Shown: one piece after another, positions 1 to 9,949 of the stretch
Layout: each line of letters begins with the position of its first letter
How positions within the stretch are numbered: position 1 is the stretch's first letter
Assembly: GCA_003427395.1 (NCBI GenBank)
Contig: BFEA01000301.1
Coordinates: forward strand, 964,912-989,362
Direction of reading: 5' to 3'
Length of the DNA stretch: 24,451 bases
Source of the DNA: Chara braunii
Taxonomy: Eukaryota > Streptophyta > Charophyceae > Charales > Characeae
Position numbers and translations under genes: made by a program
The notes under the pieces: generated by a model
What the model was told of the DNA's origin: nothing
The model's database searches: none
Seen by the model: the letters and a program-made list of their open reading frames with translations, nothing else

Positions 1-9
1 AAACAAAAG

Positions 10-76
<67 letters not shown>
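1..76. repeat. (CT)n microsatellite, preceded by an AAACAAAAG leader
   Basis: Bases 11-76 are an uninterrupted CT dinucleotide run. The ten bases before it (AAACAAAAGC) match the leader of another CT run at 1137-1146 (AAACAAAAGT). This run is therefore probably one more member of the leader-plus-(CT)n unit seen at 1049-1206, cut by the window edge. Confidence 0.95.
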
Positions 77-80
<4 letters not shown>

Positions 81-95
81 CGCGCGCGCACGCAC

Positions 96-122
96 TCGGA
101 GCAAATACCCTTACAAGGGTAT
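96..122 (+). repeat. Short palindrome sharing its sequence with the start of X copy A
   Basis: ATACCCTT (105-112) and AAGGGTAT (115-122) form a perfect 8-bp inverted repeat with a 2-base spacer. The stretch from 96 follows the pattern TCGGAGCAAAYACCCTTA, which recurs at 8632-8649 at the left edge of X copy A, where the palindrome is longer. Similarity fades after about base 122, so this is a small fragment or solo end, not a full X copy. Confidence 0.6.
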
Positions 123-770
123 CCGCCCTGGTTTCTGTGAGTGATAGAAAATAAGTTCAGTTTAAAATTTGGGTACACCGCGTGAGGATGTGGTTGTGTT
201 TTCAGTACGGTGACTATATGGTTGACTAGAGTAGAGAGTGTGTAGGCACGCAGATTTAAAGCGAGTGTGATCTTTGTCTAATTGATGATCGTAGAGTGGT
301 CGTGGTGCCAACCAGGTTTTTATTGATTCATGTACATATGCACGAGGGACGAGTCGTCGCACAGTAGGCACGGGGTTTGATGGTTGTGGACTTAGAGGAC
401 GGTTCGATGGGCGACTTTGGAGTGCTTCAGTATTCCGACTCGCCGTGTGACACTTGCTTATATAGGTGTCCGGTAATACTAAGCTCAACCTTGGGCCTAG
501 CACTATTGGTTACGGTGTCGGACTTTTGTAAAGGAGATTCAGGGATTGAGCCCAACAAATTGTGGCATAGGAGCATCGGAGGAACGTGAAGGAACAAAGG
601 GGTTGAGGGCCCGGCAGGGCTATCCCCCGTGGTTTTGTTGCACAAGGTCGATGTGGTATTTGCAACTCCTTTTTCCCCTCGCCTCGTTGCTTTCCTTTTT
701 ATTTTTGTGATTAATATTTTTATCTTTGCTATTATTATTGTATTTTTGCTTAGTTATTTCTTCCAAGTTG
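123..770. other. No gene or repeat recognised
   Basis: Short open frames occur on both strands (up to 113 codons), but none has a recognisable domain and none is clearly favoured over its neighbours in other frames. A TATA-like string (TTATATAGG, about 457-465) is present without a supported gene downstream. Confidence 0.5.
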
Positions 771-810
771 GGCACGCCACTGGAACCGACGAGTTTAACG
801 TCCATGCGAG

Positions 811-880
811 CAGGTGGAGGTAAGTTGTACCTCGCGTAGGCCCTATCCTGTCGTAGGGGCTCGCAAGAGGTATGGCTGAC
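811..880 (+). repeat. R1 repeat copy A: two adjacent hairpins
   Basis: The first hairpin is GAGGTA (817-822), loop AGTTG, TACCTC (828-833). The second pairs GCCCTA (840-845) with TAGGGGC (854-860), with one bulged G. A second copy lies at 17005-17075. There the first hairpin is identical, while the second has different bases that still pair. The downstream sequences also correspond (TCGCAAGAGGT here, TCGTGAGAGGT there). Element class and strand of transcription are unknown. Confidence 0.55.
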
Positions 881-1000
881 ACACTTAATAGGAGCGGATA
901 CGAAAGCTTCATTTGTACCGCGATAAAAGAATGAAAGTCCTGCCCTCAAATCCTGCGTGACGAGGCCGGGACCGATGCACTCGACACTCTGTGTGTGGTA

Positions 1001-1072
1001 GCCCCTCCCCCCCTCCCTCTCTCTCTATCTTTTTTTTTTTCTCTCTCTCACTCGTATCAACAAATGAAACAC

Positions 1073-1109
<37 letters not shown>

Positions 1110-1142
1110 TCTCTCTCCCACTCATATTAACAAATAAAACAA

Positions 1143-1206
<64 letters not shown>
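1001..1206. repeat. Pyrimidine-rich block with tandem leader-plus-(CT)n units at the LINE 3' end
   Basis: After a C/T-rich stretch (1001-1048), two similar leaders each run into a CT microsatellite. CACTCGTATCAACAAATGAA starts at 1049 and is followed by CT to about 1105. CACTCATATTAACAAATAAA starts at 1119 and is followed by CT from 1147 to 1206. The offset between leaders is 70 bp. Read on the minus strand, this block is the (AG)n-rich tail directly after the decayed LINE ORF2. Confidence 0.85.
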
Positions 1207-1210
<4 letters not shown>

Positions 1211-1240
1211 TGCGCTCTTGGTCTCATTGCTTTGGCTACC

Positions 1241-1852
1241 TTAGGGTTGCGTTCCCCGCGCCCACGCGGTAGACAATTTCCCTGTCACTAGGGAGACTGC
1301 GGCTAAGTTGTTATTCTTAGTCCAAGACTGCAGAAACCAAAGCCTTACCTTGTATCTTCTGGATTCCGATGAGCCAAGAACTTTCCGCCTCCAATCCACT
1401 ATTATCATCTCGCTTACCGTAGATTTCATGCCCCATTTTAAAGTCGCATATGAAATATACTTCTTTCGGAACAGGATGGAGTTCCTATCTTTCCAGATCC
1501 ACCATATTTCCACTGCCCTCAAGGTTAACGCCACATAACCCTAGCCCCTACCATATCTCAGATTAGGGGGTAACTGGCATGTGAGAGCCCAACCAATGTC
1601 TCATTTCACTTCAGTCGGGCCCCCTAACTCCTTCCAATGGTGGGCCCACCATCACTAGATGCGAGCCGATAACGGGCACTCCCCCCATAAGTGGGTTGTG
1701 GTCTCCAGGGCCCGCCGACACCTTGGGCATTCAACATCTACTTCCATTCCCCTCGCAAACAGGCTTTTCGCATCCAGTGGTGCCCCATGGGTCAGTAACC
1801 AAAACAATGATGCACATTTTGTGCTTGGTAACCTGTTGCATACCTTCCACAT
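1241..1852 (-). pseudogene. LINE ORF2 C-terminal part: zinc-finger (zf-RVT-like) region and tail
   Basis: The frame 1852-1655 reads as the cysteine/histidine zinc-finger region found after the RT in plant LINEs. It has an F-W-L-L-T-H-G-A-P start, then C-P-R-C-R-R, then T-T-H-L-W-G-E-C-P-L. The usual C-x2-C...H-x4-C spacing is visible. The frame 1534-1241 then gives a W-W-I-W-K-D-R-N motif, which is typical of the extreme C-terminus of these proteins, followed by a basic stretch and a stop at 1241. The two frames are separated by a frame change and about 120 bases of eroded sequence. This is a family-level call; it is a relic and cannot encode a working protein. Confidence 0.82.
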
Positions 1853-1929
1853 TTCTTGATAGTATTCGAGGGACAGGGGTAACCCGTTGGGAGAGAATGG
1901 GAGGGCCTGCTAAATCTTGTTCGTGCAAC

Positions 1930-2690
1930 TGCCTCCCTCTCTTAAGATGTGCATGCCTAACACAGAGGAGTAGGATTGCAAATTTTGGTTTCCCTCGAAG
2001 TCGGGGTCAACCATACAAGCATACGTCCAGACGCATTCTTCTCAACGGAGTCCCTCCTATGCATAGTATTGGTTGGGTGGCACCGCCCTTGTTAAAATGT
2101 CAATCTACCCAGATTGTGTCAGTCATACGCGCTCCTCTTAAGATGCGATCTTCCTTATAGATGAGATAATCGCTCACCAGATCCTCATCTTGCTTGCTCA
2201 CCCAAACCTCCACTTTCTGCTCCTTGTCCACCATTTTCAAGAACTTCTGACCATGCTCCCCGATTGATAAGCTATGCACGAACGAAGTACCTCTCTCGCT
2301 TGTACTTGACTTCAACTTCTCATGCCAATCCCTGGGGATTGCCTCCTCCAATTCCTTCAGTCTGCGATCGATGTGCCATAGGCGGCCAAACTTCTTTCGA
2401 ATGGTCTGAGGTGAGTTCTAACAGCCGCGAACCTCATCTCATATATCTTATATTCTTATAATACCTCGCTCTACCCATGCTCGTCCGAAGTTGGCCTTAC
2501 CATCTGTCGCAAAACACGTACCGTCGACATTCCGTATCCATTGGTTGTCAAACAAGGGCTGACAGAGTATTTCGTCTTTGGTAGTCGACTCCTTCCTTGG
2601 TTGCGGTGGTAGGGACTTCCACGACTGCAACACTCCTTGCCAGAACGGGGAGTTCGACTGACGCCGAAGATAGGAGCTCAAAGTCAGCAC
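1930..2690 (-). pseudogene. LINE ORF2 post-RT connection region
   Basis: The minus-strand frame 2690-2448 contains P-L-F-D-N-Q-W-I-R-N-V-D-G and then W-V-E-R-G-I, which fits the 'nearby placed name plus W-x-R-x-G-I' signature between RT and zinc finger in this LINE group. The frame 2351-2100 begins E-E-A-I-P-R-D-W-H, another recurring post-RT motif. The frames are separated by stops (between about 2350 and 2450), so the region is eroded. No catalytic activity is known for it in the family. Assignment rests on motif order and on position between the RT thumb (upstream) and the zinc finger (downstream). Confidence 0.65.
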
Positions 2691-4513
2691 CAGTCAGACA
2701 TCTTCCCCTCTGCTGAGGTCCCAGTCTTTTCCAAACTGGTATTCTGCCAACGCAACCCAACTTCGGTCCTCCGTATCCAATATTGCTTTTATTGGCTATT
2801 TGCAGAGCATCGCGATCCGGATCTATGAGGGTGAGGCCTCCTTCGTCTCTTGTGGCAGTCAGTTTGTCCCATGCCAGTTTCAACATAAAGTCGTCTTCGT
2901 CCTTGGCGTCAGGCTTCCACACATACCTCGCTGCAGCACATTTGATTTTACGTGCAGTGACTTTGCCTAAACGCCGGATTGAGCCCGTGTACCATAATTG
3001 GGAGAAAATTGATGCGTTGCGAACCAATGCACGACCCATTAGGGTAGTCCGTATACCGGTTTCCATTTCCCAATGCGGTTTTCCACCCGCGCCAATAAAA
3101 TCTGGTTTTGTACTGTTGTGTAGTTTTGTAGTGAGACTTGCACTCCCAAAAATGCTCAGCAGACTCTGCAGGGATTTTCTTCATCCCCATTTGAGTTGAG
3201 CTTCATATAAATCACAATATTGTGCTAATATACCTTTGACCGTTGCAATAAATACTACCGTGTTCCTACTTACTATAGATAGATCATTAAACTGCTTATG
3301 GCTTTAAATACTTAATCTAGTAACATTTGAAGTTAATCTGATATTATTTAGCATCATATTCATTTGTATTACGAAAATGAGAGGAGTCGGCGGACATCCT
3401 TGTCTCAACGATCATGTCAATGGAAAAGGTTCTCATATGTGTCCGTTGATCATTACTGCAGTCGTAGAGAAGTAGTACAGGGCTTTTACCTAGGTGCAAA
3501 AACATGAACCAATGCCGACATGTTTAAGTGAAGTAAGTACAAAGGTCCAATTTATGAGGTCATACGCATTTTATAGGTCTAGAAAAAGCACGACGATGTC
3601 GAGGTCTTCGTCAGCAATAACCTCCATAATCTCCACGATGGTGACGATGTTGTCAAATATAGATCTTCCCCTCACGAAGGCTCCCTGGTGCGAGCCTAAT
3701 GACCAACGTCTTGGCCAATATCTTGTAAACAGTGTTCAAAAACGAAATCGGTCGCCAATTTCTAACGTTGTTCTTCTCACATTTTTTAAACAGCAGCGCA
3801 ATTATGTCTTTTGTCATGCTAACCGGAAGATAAGTGTCCGTAAGAGCTTCATTGTATATTGACACTAATTCCTCTCTAAAGAGATCTTAAAATTTCAGGA
3901 AAAGTTATATAGGGAGACCATCTTCCCCGGGAGCTTTATTTTTGGCCATCCGATTAGCTGCATGTGTAAGTTATTCCCTCGTAATTTGTCGGTAGAGTGC
4001 TAATCTGCCTCCTGGGGGAATCCTTGTTGCTGTATTGACCCAAAAATCCGAACTCGCTGCTAGATCTTGGTCAAGCTCTCCTGCGGGCTTTCGTGAGGTT
4101 AGAATATCCTTCGAGTACGTTACAACATAATCACACATTCTGATTATTTCCGTGGTAGGTCGGAGGTTAGGATCGAACAGATGAGCTAACTATTTCATCA
4201 CTCGAAACTGTGAGGAGAGACGCTTTAGAAGTGCGAATATTTTTGCAGGCATTCTGTCAATTTACTCCATGCCTTTGATTTTACACCGTTCTAGCCACAA
4301 TTTCTGTTTTTTTATCTGCAACTCCTCCCACTTGGTCAGCCATCGCACTCTCTCTCTAACCCAGAAAGCATCCGCCACCGACTGTGATCCCATAGTTATC
4401 TTTGCTTCCTCTATTTTCGATTTACATAGTTCCTCCTCCTTGTTCCTAAAATGAGCTTTAATTATTGAAAAGACTGACAACGCTTTATAAGTAATGTGAA
4501 GGCCTGTTGTCAA
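2550..4513 (-). pseudogene. LINE ORF2 reverse transcriptase domain, catalytically dead
   Basis: Reading down the minus strand, the basic linker (4513-4262) is followed by K-N-K-A-P-G-E-D-G near 3950-3920, then N-W-R-P-I-S at 3760-3743. Motif A (F-L-D-L-stop-N-A-Y-D) lies in the complement of 3553-3590 and R-Q-G-C-P in the complement of 3391-3405. These are RT landmarks in the right order. A TAA stop interrupts motif A. The position of the catalytic Y-A-D-D box reads V-S-R-N-T-V-V-F in the complement of about 3252-3275, so both catalytic aspartates are gone. A frame change with a small deletion lies near 3700. The thumb region (3066-2700: M-G-R-A-L-V-R-N-A, then V-W-K-P-D, then A-W-D-K-L) is comparatively well kept. 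Confidence 0.9.
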
Positions 4514-4528
4514 CCGGTCGCCTTTGGA

Positions 4529-5386
4529 TTAGAATAAGGGTTTGGCCTGTTGCCACGATTGGTTCTGACCTCTAACCCATTGAAAAATTCCTTCATCCTT
4601 CAAAATTTTCACATTCAAGCGGAAGAAGCCCCTTCCCCGGTCCACACATGGTCTTGGCAAAAACTGAGCAAGCAGCAGGTAGTGATCCGACATGGGGTCT
4701 ATTGCCGTTTGTACCGATAGCATGAAGCTCCATGCCGCCGCCCAACAAAAATCATGTCTAATCTGCACTGTCTTTTTTGTTGGACTTGTTTTCTACTTGT
4801 CGAGTGCCAAGTAAATCTGTGTTCTGTAGGGTGGGTCACTCGATATGCATCAATCAACCTCTATCATTTCAATAGCACAAATAGCAGCTTAGCATCTGAC
4901 CGAATGAGTCAAATTTCCATTGTGTTTAACCCTGGATTGAGAACTACGTTCCAGTCACTGACTATAACTAAGCTTTCTACATATGGGATTGCGTTCGCTA
5001 ACCCAATCAAGAATTTGAGACGCAATTTACGGTCAGATGGCGAGTAAACACACATGATGGCCTTTGATTCTTCGACGATCATCCCTCTTATCCAGAGCCA
5101 TCTGCCCCAATTACCAAAGCACTTGTCTGTCCATTTGAAGTCTAGATCCCGATGAAATAAGATAGTTGTCCCTTCTTTCGTTCCGCAAGCAGGGGCCCAC
5201 AATTGTGGCCTATCCCACCATTTCCCTAATCCATCTATTTTTTTTACTATCCAACTTAGTCTCTTGCAGACATATTATTTGTGCTCACTTTTCATGGATC
5301 TATGACTTCAAACGATTACGTTTTTCCCTTCCTCCAGAATCATCCAGCCCCCTCACGTTCCAAGAGGCCAACGTAATTTTATTCAT
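4529..5386 (-). pseudogene. LINE ORF2 start and AP-type endonuclease domain
   Basis: An ATG at 5386 opens M-N-K-I-T-L-A-S-W-N-V-R-G-L, the standard N-terminus of LINE endonucleases, with the W-N-V-R-G box. About 35 codons on, I-I-C-L-Q-E-T-K-L-D supplies the catalytic glutamate motif (Q-E-T). The frame 5202-4909 continues with a G-T-T-I-L-F stretch and ends with V-S-D-W-N-V-V-L-N-P, equivalent to the G-D-x-N active-site box. The frame 4768-4529 has M-S-D-H-Y-L-L, equivalent to S-D-H, then G-R-G-F-F-R-L-N. Several stops and at least one frame change separate these motifs. In life this domain nicks the target DNA to prime reverse transcription. Confidence 0.9.
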
Positions 5387-5745
5387 TTTGATAAGGAACG
5401 ATCGGAATGTTCATGGATCCGGTCTGCTGGTCTGGAGGTGCTAGGGGTTTTCCTTTGTCGTTCCCGTGCAGTTCCTCTTCCAGGGATCTAGGAGGATATG
5501 AGGCTATCCCGAAAGAACATTGATGCAATGTTTCAGCCCTTCAATTTGAGATTACATTCGGCGATATAGTCACTCGACAAGCCCTTTGCTAGTTGGATGC
5601 ACGATAATTGTTGGTTATTTATATCATTAAACCACTCGTTAGAGGCCCATACGACTCCTTCCCTCTCCAACACTGGGTATGTATCTGAAGGCAATCTCAG
5701 ATAGATAAATGGAATATACAGTCCATGAAAAACACATGCTGGGTG

Positions 5746-7787
5746 TTACCGTACCGCTCGGCCCATTGTAAGGTTTGGGATTACGTGGCAGGGGAACCGA
5801 TTACCTAACATATCCTTAACACATTTAAGAATCACTTCGCTACTCGGTGGAAGATCTGTTTCAAACGAAGGGATGCCACGACAAACATTGTCTATGTCAT
5901 AACACGACACCATAGCACCTTTCACATCTGGAACATAAATGTCTGGGACAAGTAACTTAGATGTTATTCCCACACCGGAAGGGATCGAAACCATACCGTA
6001 GGGCACATTCAATGATGGTTCGGGGTCTTTTTCCTTATGTAGCCGCCATAGCAGTTCACTTGCTGGAATTACTGAGGAAGCCGAATATTCAGTGTCCGAG
6101 AAACACAGAGAACGCGACGACTTTCTCCTTCGATTGTTGTCTTATGTTGTTTCACTGGGCATTTCCCTTTCCTCTGCGTTGAGGTCTCCTGTTCCCCTAT
6201 CATCATATCCTCTACCCGTTCGTTGAGGCTAAAGTCTGCTTGCGGCCCAACCCCTAGCCCTCCATGCCTTTGACCCCCATTCTCTAATGGACTTCCCTGA
6301 AACTTCCTTTGTAGACCATCTGTGCCCATTACCTCCCGAGTGAACCGGTGAGGAGGTCGCGATTCCGGCCACCGAAGATCGATTGTTAGAATCTCTATTC
6401 GCATTGGCCACCAGGTATTGGGATTTCAAATTGTGCCCACTACCCTTATGGCGTGCAGCATGACGCCCGGAGGTGGTGGTTCCGGATCGAAGGTCGGGTT
6501 GTTCCGTTGGTTGTATTGGCCACTCATTTGCTGCGTTGTGCCGTGCATTCCAAAATTATGTTCTTGTATTGACCCAGATATGTAAAATTTATTGTTGGCT
6601 ATGCCTGGTCCGACCTGGACACCGAACCCAGAAGAAAACCCCTGCATCGGTGAATGGTGAAGTGGCGAAAAGGGGGGGATTCCGTAGTTGAAGAAGGGAG
6701 GGTAGTGAGCCGGGTGTTGGGGCTATTGTCTCCCTGTAGATCTTGCTGAGCCAGATTGTGTAGCAACAACCCATAAACCAAATCCTCCACCTTGTTGTTG
6801 TGTGGGCTGTTGATAACTCGACTGTGGTTGTGGTTGGGGTTGTGTCATGGGCTGTGGATGTGGCGACGGACCTTGTGTCAATGCCATGGGTCGGGGCCAC
6901 ATATGCTGAGGGTGAGGGGTGGCGCTTCAGGGTGGTCCTGACGGACCAGGGTTCTGACTGGTGATGGGCCCGCCGAGGGTTGGGTTGGAGGATCCACTCT
7001 CGCCTTGTGCAAAGGAGGAGGCTCCTCTTGCGTGTGGTGTTGAGGGTGGGTGATGCGGGCAAGAAGGGTCGTTTTCTGTATGATATACCATCGACATTTC
7101 TTGCACCAATCAGTGGCTTGTGACACGAACTCAAGTTTGTAAAGTTCCCTATCCTTTGTGAACTCCAAGACATCTTTCCACGTCTGTCTGGCTTCTGGAG
7201 CCAGATCCATTTTTACATTTATTAATCTCAGAAAGTGATTATCTATTTAGGCAGGATAAACTTCAAGAAGTTTTGCCATGGAGTTTTTTACCGCCCAGTG
7301 CGAATGGAACAGTGCTCAGAGGGAAATCCTAATTGCCATTACCCAAAACTTGTCAGCGGCCTCCTGGGCTTTTAGGTCTTCGAGTTCTTTCTCTTTGTAG
7401 CCCACTTCCGGAAGACAACCGAGTATGTTGTGTTGGTTTCGTCAAGCCTTTTTGAATCATAAGCTCAACTATCTCCTTGGTGGTGGCTACATAAGAAAAA
7501 ACTCCTCCTTAATTTTCCGTTCTACCTCTCTTCAAGGTTGGATTAATCGCCGGATTAAAGCACCATCCGTCTTCGTAAATCCAGATGAGCATTTCTTTAT
7601 TTTTATTTGGTAGTGATCTGGCTTCGTTTTGGAAAGCCACGACTACCGTCCTCTCCTTTAGCCATCCAACTATCGCATCATCCAGATCGGAGTTCAGCCT
7701 GATCTTTGCAGTTCGACCATCAATTTCCACCGTCCCATGATTAAGTCCTATCAGGAGGACCCCATCTTCAAAACATGCAGCAATCAA
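5746..7787 (-). pseudogene. LINE ORF1 relic (RNA-binding, gag-like)
   Basis: The frame 7787-7509 gives an N-terminal segment (V-E-I-D-G-R-T, then W-L-K-E-R-T-V-V-V-A-F-Q-N-E-A-R), continuing in other frames through Y-V-A-T-T-K-E-I-V-E-L-M. The frame 7210-6878 holds D-W-C-K-K-C-R-W at about 7108-7085, a CxxC motif at the place where ORF1 proteins of plant LINEs carry a zinc-binding motif. A Gln/Pro/Thr-rich stretch follows (about 7050-6430), then two short charged frames (6404-6069, 6012-5746) of uncertain status. ORF1 proteins bind the LINE RNA. Stops and frame changes make this copy a relic. The 3' limit is soft; about 360 eroded bases separate it from the ORF2 ATG at 5386. Confidence 0.65.
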
Positions 7788-7800
7788 TGCTCAAACCCTA

Positions 7801-8631
7801 TCCGCTTCTGACTCTTCCTAAGTTGCCATCGAAGCCCTTATCGAACTTTAAACTAGGACTCACTAGGACCCTAATAATCCTAACGTACCGCCAGTCGGGG
7901 ATACAACAACAAACTACTTCCTGTAGTAGCAGTTCAACAGGTAAAGTACAATATTAATGATTGCAATAAGCTCCAGGTCATGACCAAGGACAAACATACA
8001 TGCAATTAGGGGGTGCAATTGTACCTTATTCCTCTATTGGAGGGGTAACCGTCTTGGTGCTATTTGTCGTCCTGATGGGTGTCTTATGCCCTCGCAGCTG
8101 CTCTTGAGGGACTTCCCCATTCATTGATGCCCAGTATAAATTCCTGTGAATTCGTTGTATCTGTCCCGCATCTTGCGTCTTGTTCAGCCGAACAGGTCCT
8201 TGTTTGAATAGTGGCTAAAACGCCATCTTCCCGACGACTATTCCGCCCTCTGTTTAGGTGCACACTTGCTTTAGCGCAGGCGGCGCCCTTAGGCGCCTGC
8301 CAGTCTCATAATGCACACAACCGAGATACCTATTCCGAGGACCATTCATCATCCCCTATACCCCCCAACACTCAATAGTGATGGTTGTCTTCAACAGCAT
8401 AACGAAGGGTGGAAGCCGACACACCATTCCACTGCGAACACGGAGCGGTGACAGAACTGTGCCGACGAGTCTACTACCGACGACGATAGAACGGAGCGCT
8501 CCACGTTCGTAGCTATGCCCCCCCGAACCCCCGTCAGACACCACATGTATACCCTTGAAAACGTTTTTCCTGATGAAAAGAGCAAACTCTTTTTTTCAAA
8601 AGAGCGAACTTTTTAGATCCATTGCACGTTG
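7801..8631. other. Unassigned stretch, possibly LINE 5' leader
   Basis: No coding region is supported. It lies upstream of the LINE ORF1, so part may be its 5' UTR; no boundary is visible. One clear hairpin is present: GCAGGCG (8276-8282) pairs with CGCCTGC (8294-8300). Near 8570 a CTGATGA string followed by AAAGAG/CTCTTT resembles half of a hammerhead core but lacks the GAA box. Confidence 0.4.
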
Positions 8632-8634
8632 TCG

Positions 8635-8664
8635 GAGCAAACACCCTTATAAGGTTATTTGCTC
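8635..8664 (+). repeat. Palindrome at the left edge of X copy A
   Basis: GAGCAAACACCCTTA (8635-8649) is followed directly by TAAGGTTATTTGCTC (8650-8664), giving 13 of 15 paired positions with no spacer. A shorter relative is at 105-122. The X copy B counterpart near 20345 is less symmetric. Confidence 0.75.
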
Positions 8665-8810
8665 ATGATTTTGCATTTGATACAGTATCGACGTCGGTCG
8701 CCGTGCCGGGGACGGTCTGGGTTAAAAGGTGAGAAGTTTTTAGGCTTGGCGCCATGAAGCAAAATGAAGTAAACTTCTCGACCATCGAGGCCGAGGTTGC
8801 TACGTAACCA

Positions 8811-8887
8811 TACGCAGTGATACGATGCGTACGACAACAGGTAAGGCTTAGTAAAAATTAAAAGTCTTCGACCTCAAGGGTCGGAGG
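8811..8887 (+). repeat. Two internal hairpins of X copy A
   Basis: Hairpin 1 pairs TACGCA (8811-8816) with TGCGTA (8826-8831). Hairpin 2 pairs TCTTCGACC (8865-8873) with GGTCGGAGG (8879-8887), using two G-T pairs around a CGACC/GGTCG core. The corresponding hairpins in copy B lie at 20520-20544 and 20571-20595. Confidence 0.6.
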
Positions 8888-9044
8888 GTTAGAAGGAAAC
8901 TAGAAGCGGTCGCGTGGGATGCGACAACTTTGATCTAATTGGTCAAAGGTTCAGACTATAAGACAAGATAAATTAGTTCGAGCCTAGGGGCGTTGGACCG
9001 ATCGGTATGGGAAAGTCGGCGGGTCGCGCCTCCATAAAATCTAA

Positions 9045-9288
9045 GGACGATTGAAAAATATTAATATAACCCCGACCATATGGCCGGGGCAGCCAAGAGA
9101 AACACACTGCCTACCATAATAGGCAGTCCGTACCTCTGTCCTTACTCATATGCCATGAGTCGGGACAACTGAAAAACATTAATATAATCCCGACCATGTG
9201 GCCGGGGCAACCAAGAGAAACACACTGCCTACCATAATAGGTAACGATAGTCGGTACCTCTATCCTTACTCATATGTCGTGAGTGGGG
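9045..9288 (+). repeat. 118-bp tandem duplication, each unit holding three hairpins
   Basis: Unit 1 starts at 9045 (GGACGATTGAAAAATATTAA) and unit 2 at 9163 (GGACAACTGAAAAACATTAA). In unit 1 the inverted repeats are a 20-bp near-palindrome at 9070-9089 around CCATATGG, CTGCCTA/TAGGCAG (9107-9113/9120-9126), and ACTCAT/ATGAGT (9144-9149/9155-9160). Unit 2 keeps all three, with G-T pairs replacing some Watson-Crick pairs, and has a few extra bases after the second hairpin. The array is absent from X copy B. Confidence 0.85.
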
Positions 9289-9455
9289 TTGAGGCTCAGG
9301 CTCCGCCTCACGTATGTAGAGAGGAAGTCACCTCTCGAGTGGCGACTTAATGTCTACTCGATCACCCAAGCAACCAGTGCTTTCGTCACTTTCAGAAGGA
9401 GACACTACTGCAAGCTTTGATATCGTCCGCACAGTGCCTGGACTTAGACTACTTG

Positions 9456-9487
9456 AATTGGTACCCGCTTACCGAACGGTATTGAGT
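9456..9487 (+). repeat. X copy A hairpin with 10-base arms and 12-base loop
   Basis: AATTGGTACC (9456-9465) faces GGTATTGAGT (9478-9487) across a 12-base loop; nine of ten positions pair, three of them G-T. Copy B has the same arm and loop lengths at 20646-20677, with all ten positions Watson-Crick paired. Confidence 0.65.
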
Positions 9488-9949
9488 CTTTAAAAATGCC
9501 GACTTTTGTCTTCTTCTGCTCGGCCTCGAGTACCGGGCATATCTACCTCTACTTGGTTATGTACCGGCCTACCTGCTACTTGAGTGTTTTCCCCGCTGCA
9601 ACCCTCGATGTCACGGTCATGGGTAAGTACCGGCCCTTCGGGCCTACCGACGAGTCAAGTACCCTTGCGGGTCACACACATACTCAAGCCGACGAGCACT
9701 CAGACAGGCGTACGGACCAGCAAAAGTTCGCACATACTGATTTAGAAAAAGGTTTGGGCCACTAGGTGGATCGAGCCCCATTACTCTATATGTGAGTAAG
9801 TATGTCCTCTTTTAACTGTAGTTGAAACTAACTTAATAGGTTTCGGGGCGGACTGCCAAACTGGAGACACTGGGATCAAATATGCCCTGACCCTTGAGCT
9901 AGCTCATTTTCTACTATGAGGGAGCTGCACTTTTACCCCGACTTCGGAC

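Larger units (their letters stand above)
1207..7800 (-). mobile_element. Degenerate LINE (non-LTR) retrotransposon, plant type
   Basis: Minus-strand reading gives, in order, an ORF1 relic with a CxxC motif, an apurinic-type endonuclease, a reverse transcriptase with its fingers and palm motifs, a post-RT connection region, a zinc-finger region, and a Trp/Lys-rich C-terminal tail. This is the usual order for plant L1-like elements. Similarity continues through in-frame stops and several frame changes, so the copy is old and non-functional. There is no poly(A); the 3' side runs into an (AG)n microsatellite block with leader repeats. The 5' boundary is uncertain and could reach about 8600. No target-site duplication could be identified by eye. 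Confidence 0.9.

Noticed and set aside
457-465. TATA box for a gene at 377-645
   Set aside because: No coding region with recognisable features lies downstream; the string is common by chance.
8570-8610. CTGATGA with AAAGAG/CTCTTT stem, hammerhead-like
   Set aside because: The required GAA after stem II is absent (T-rich instead).
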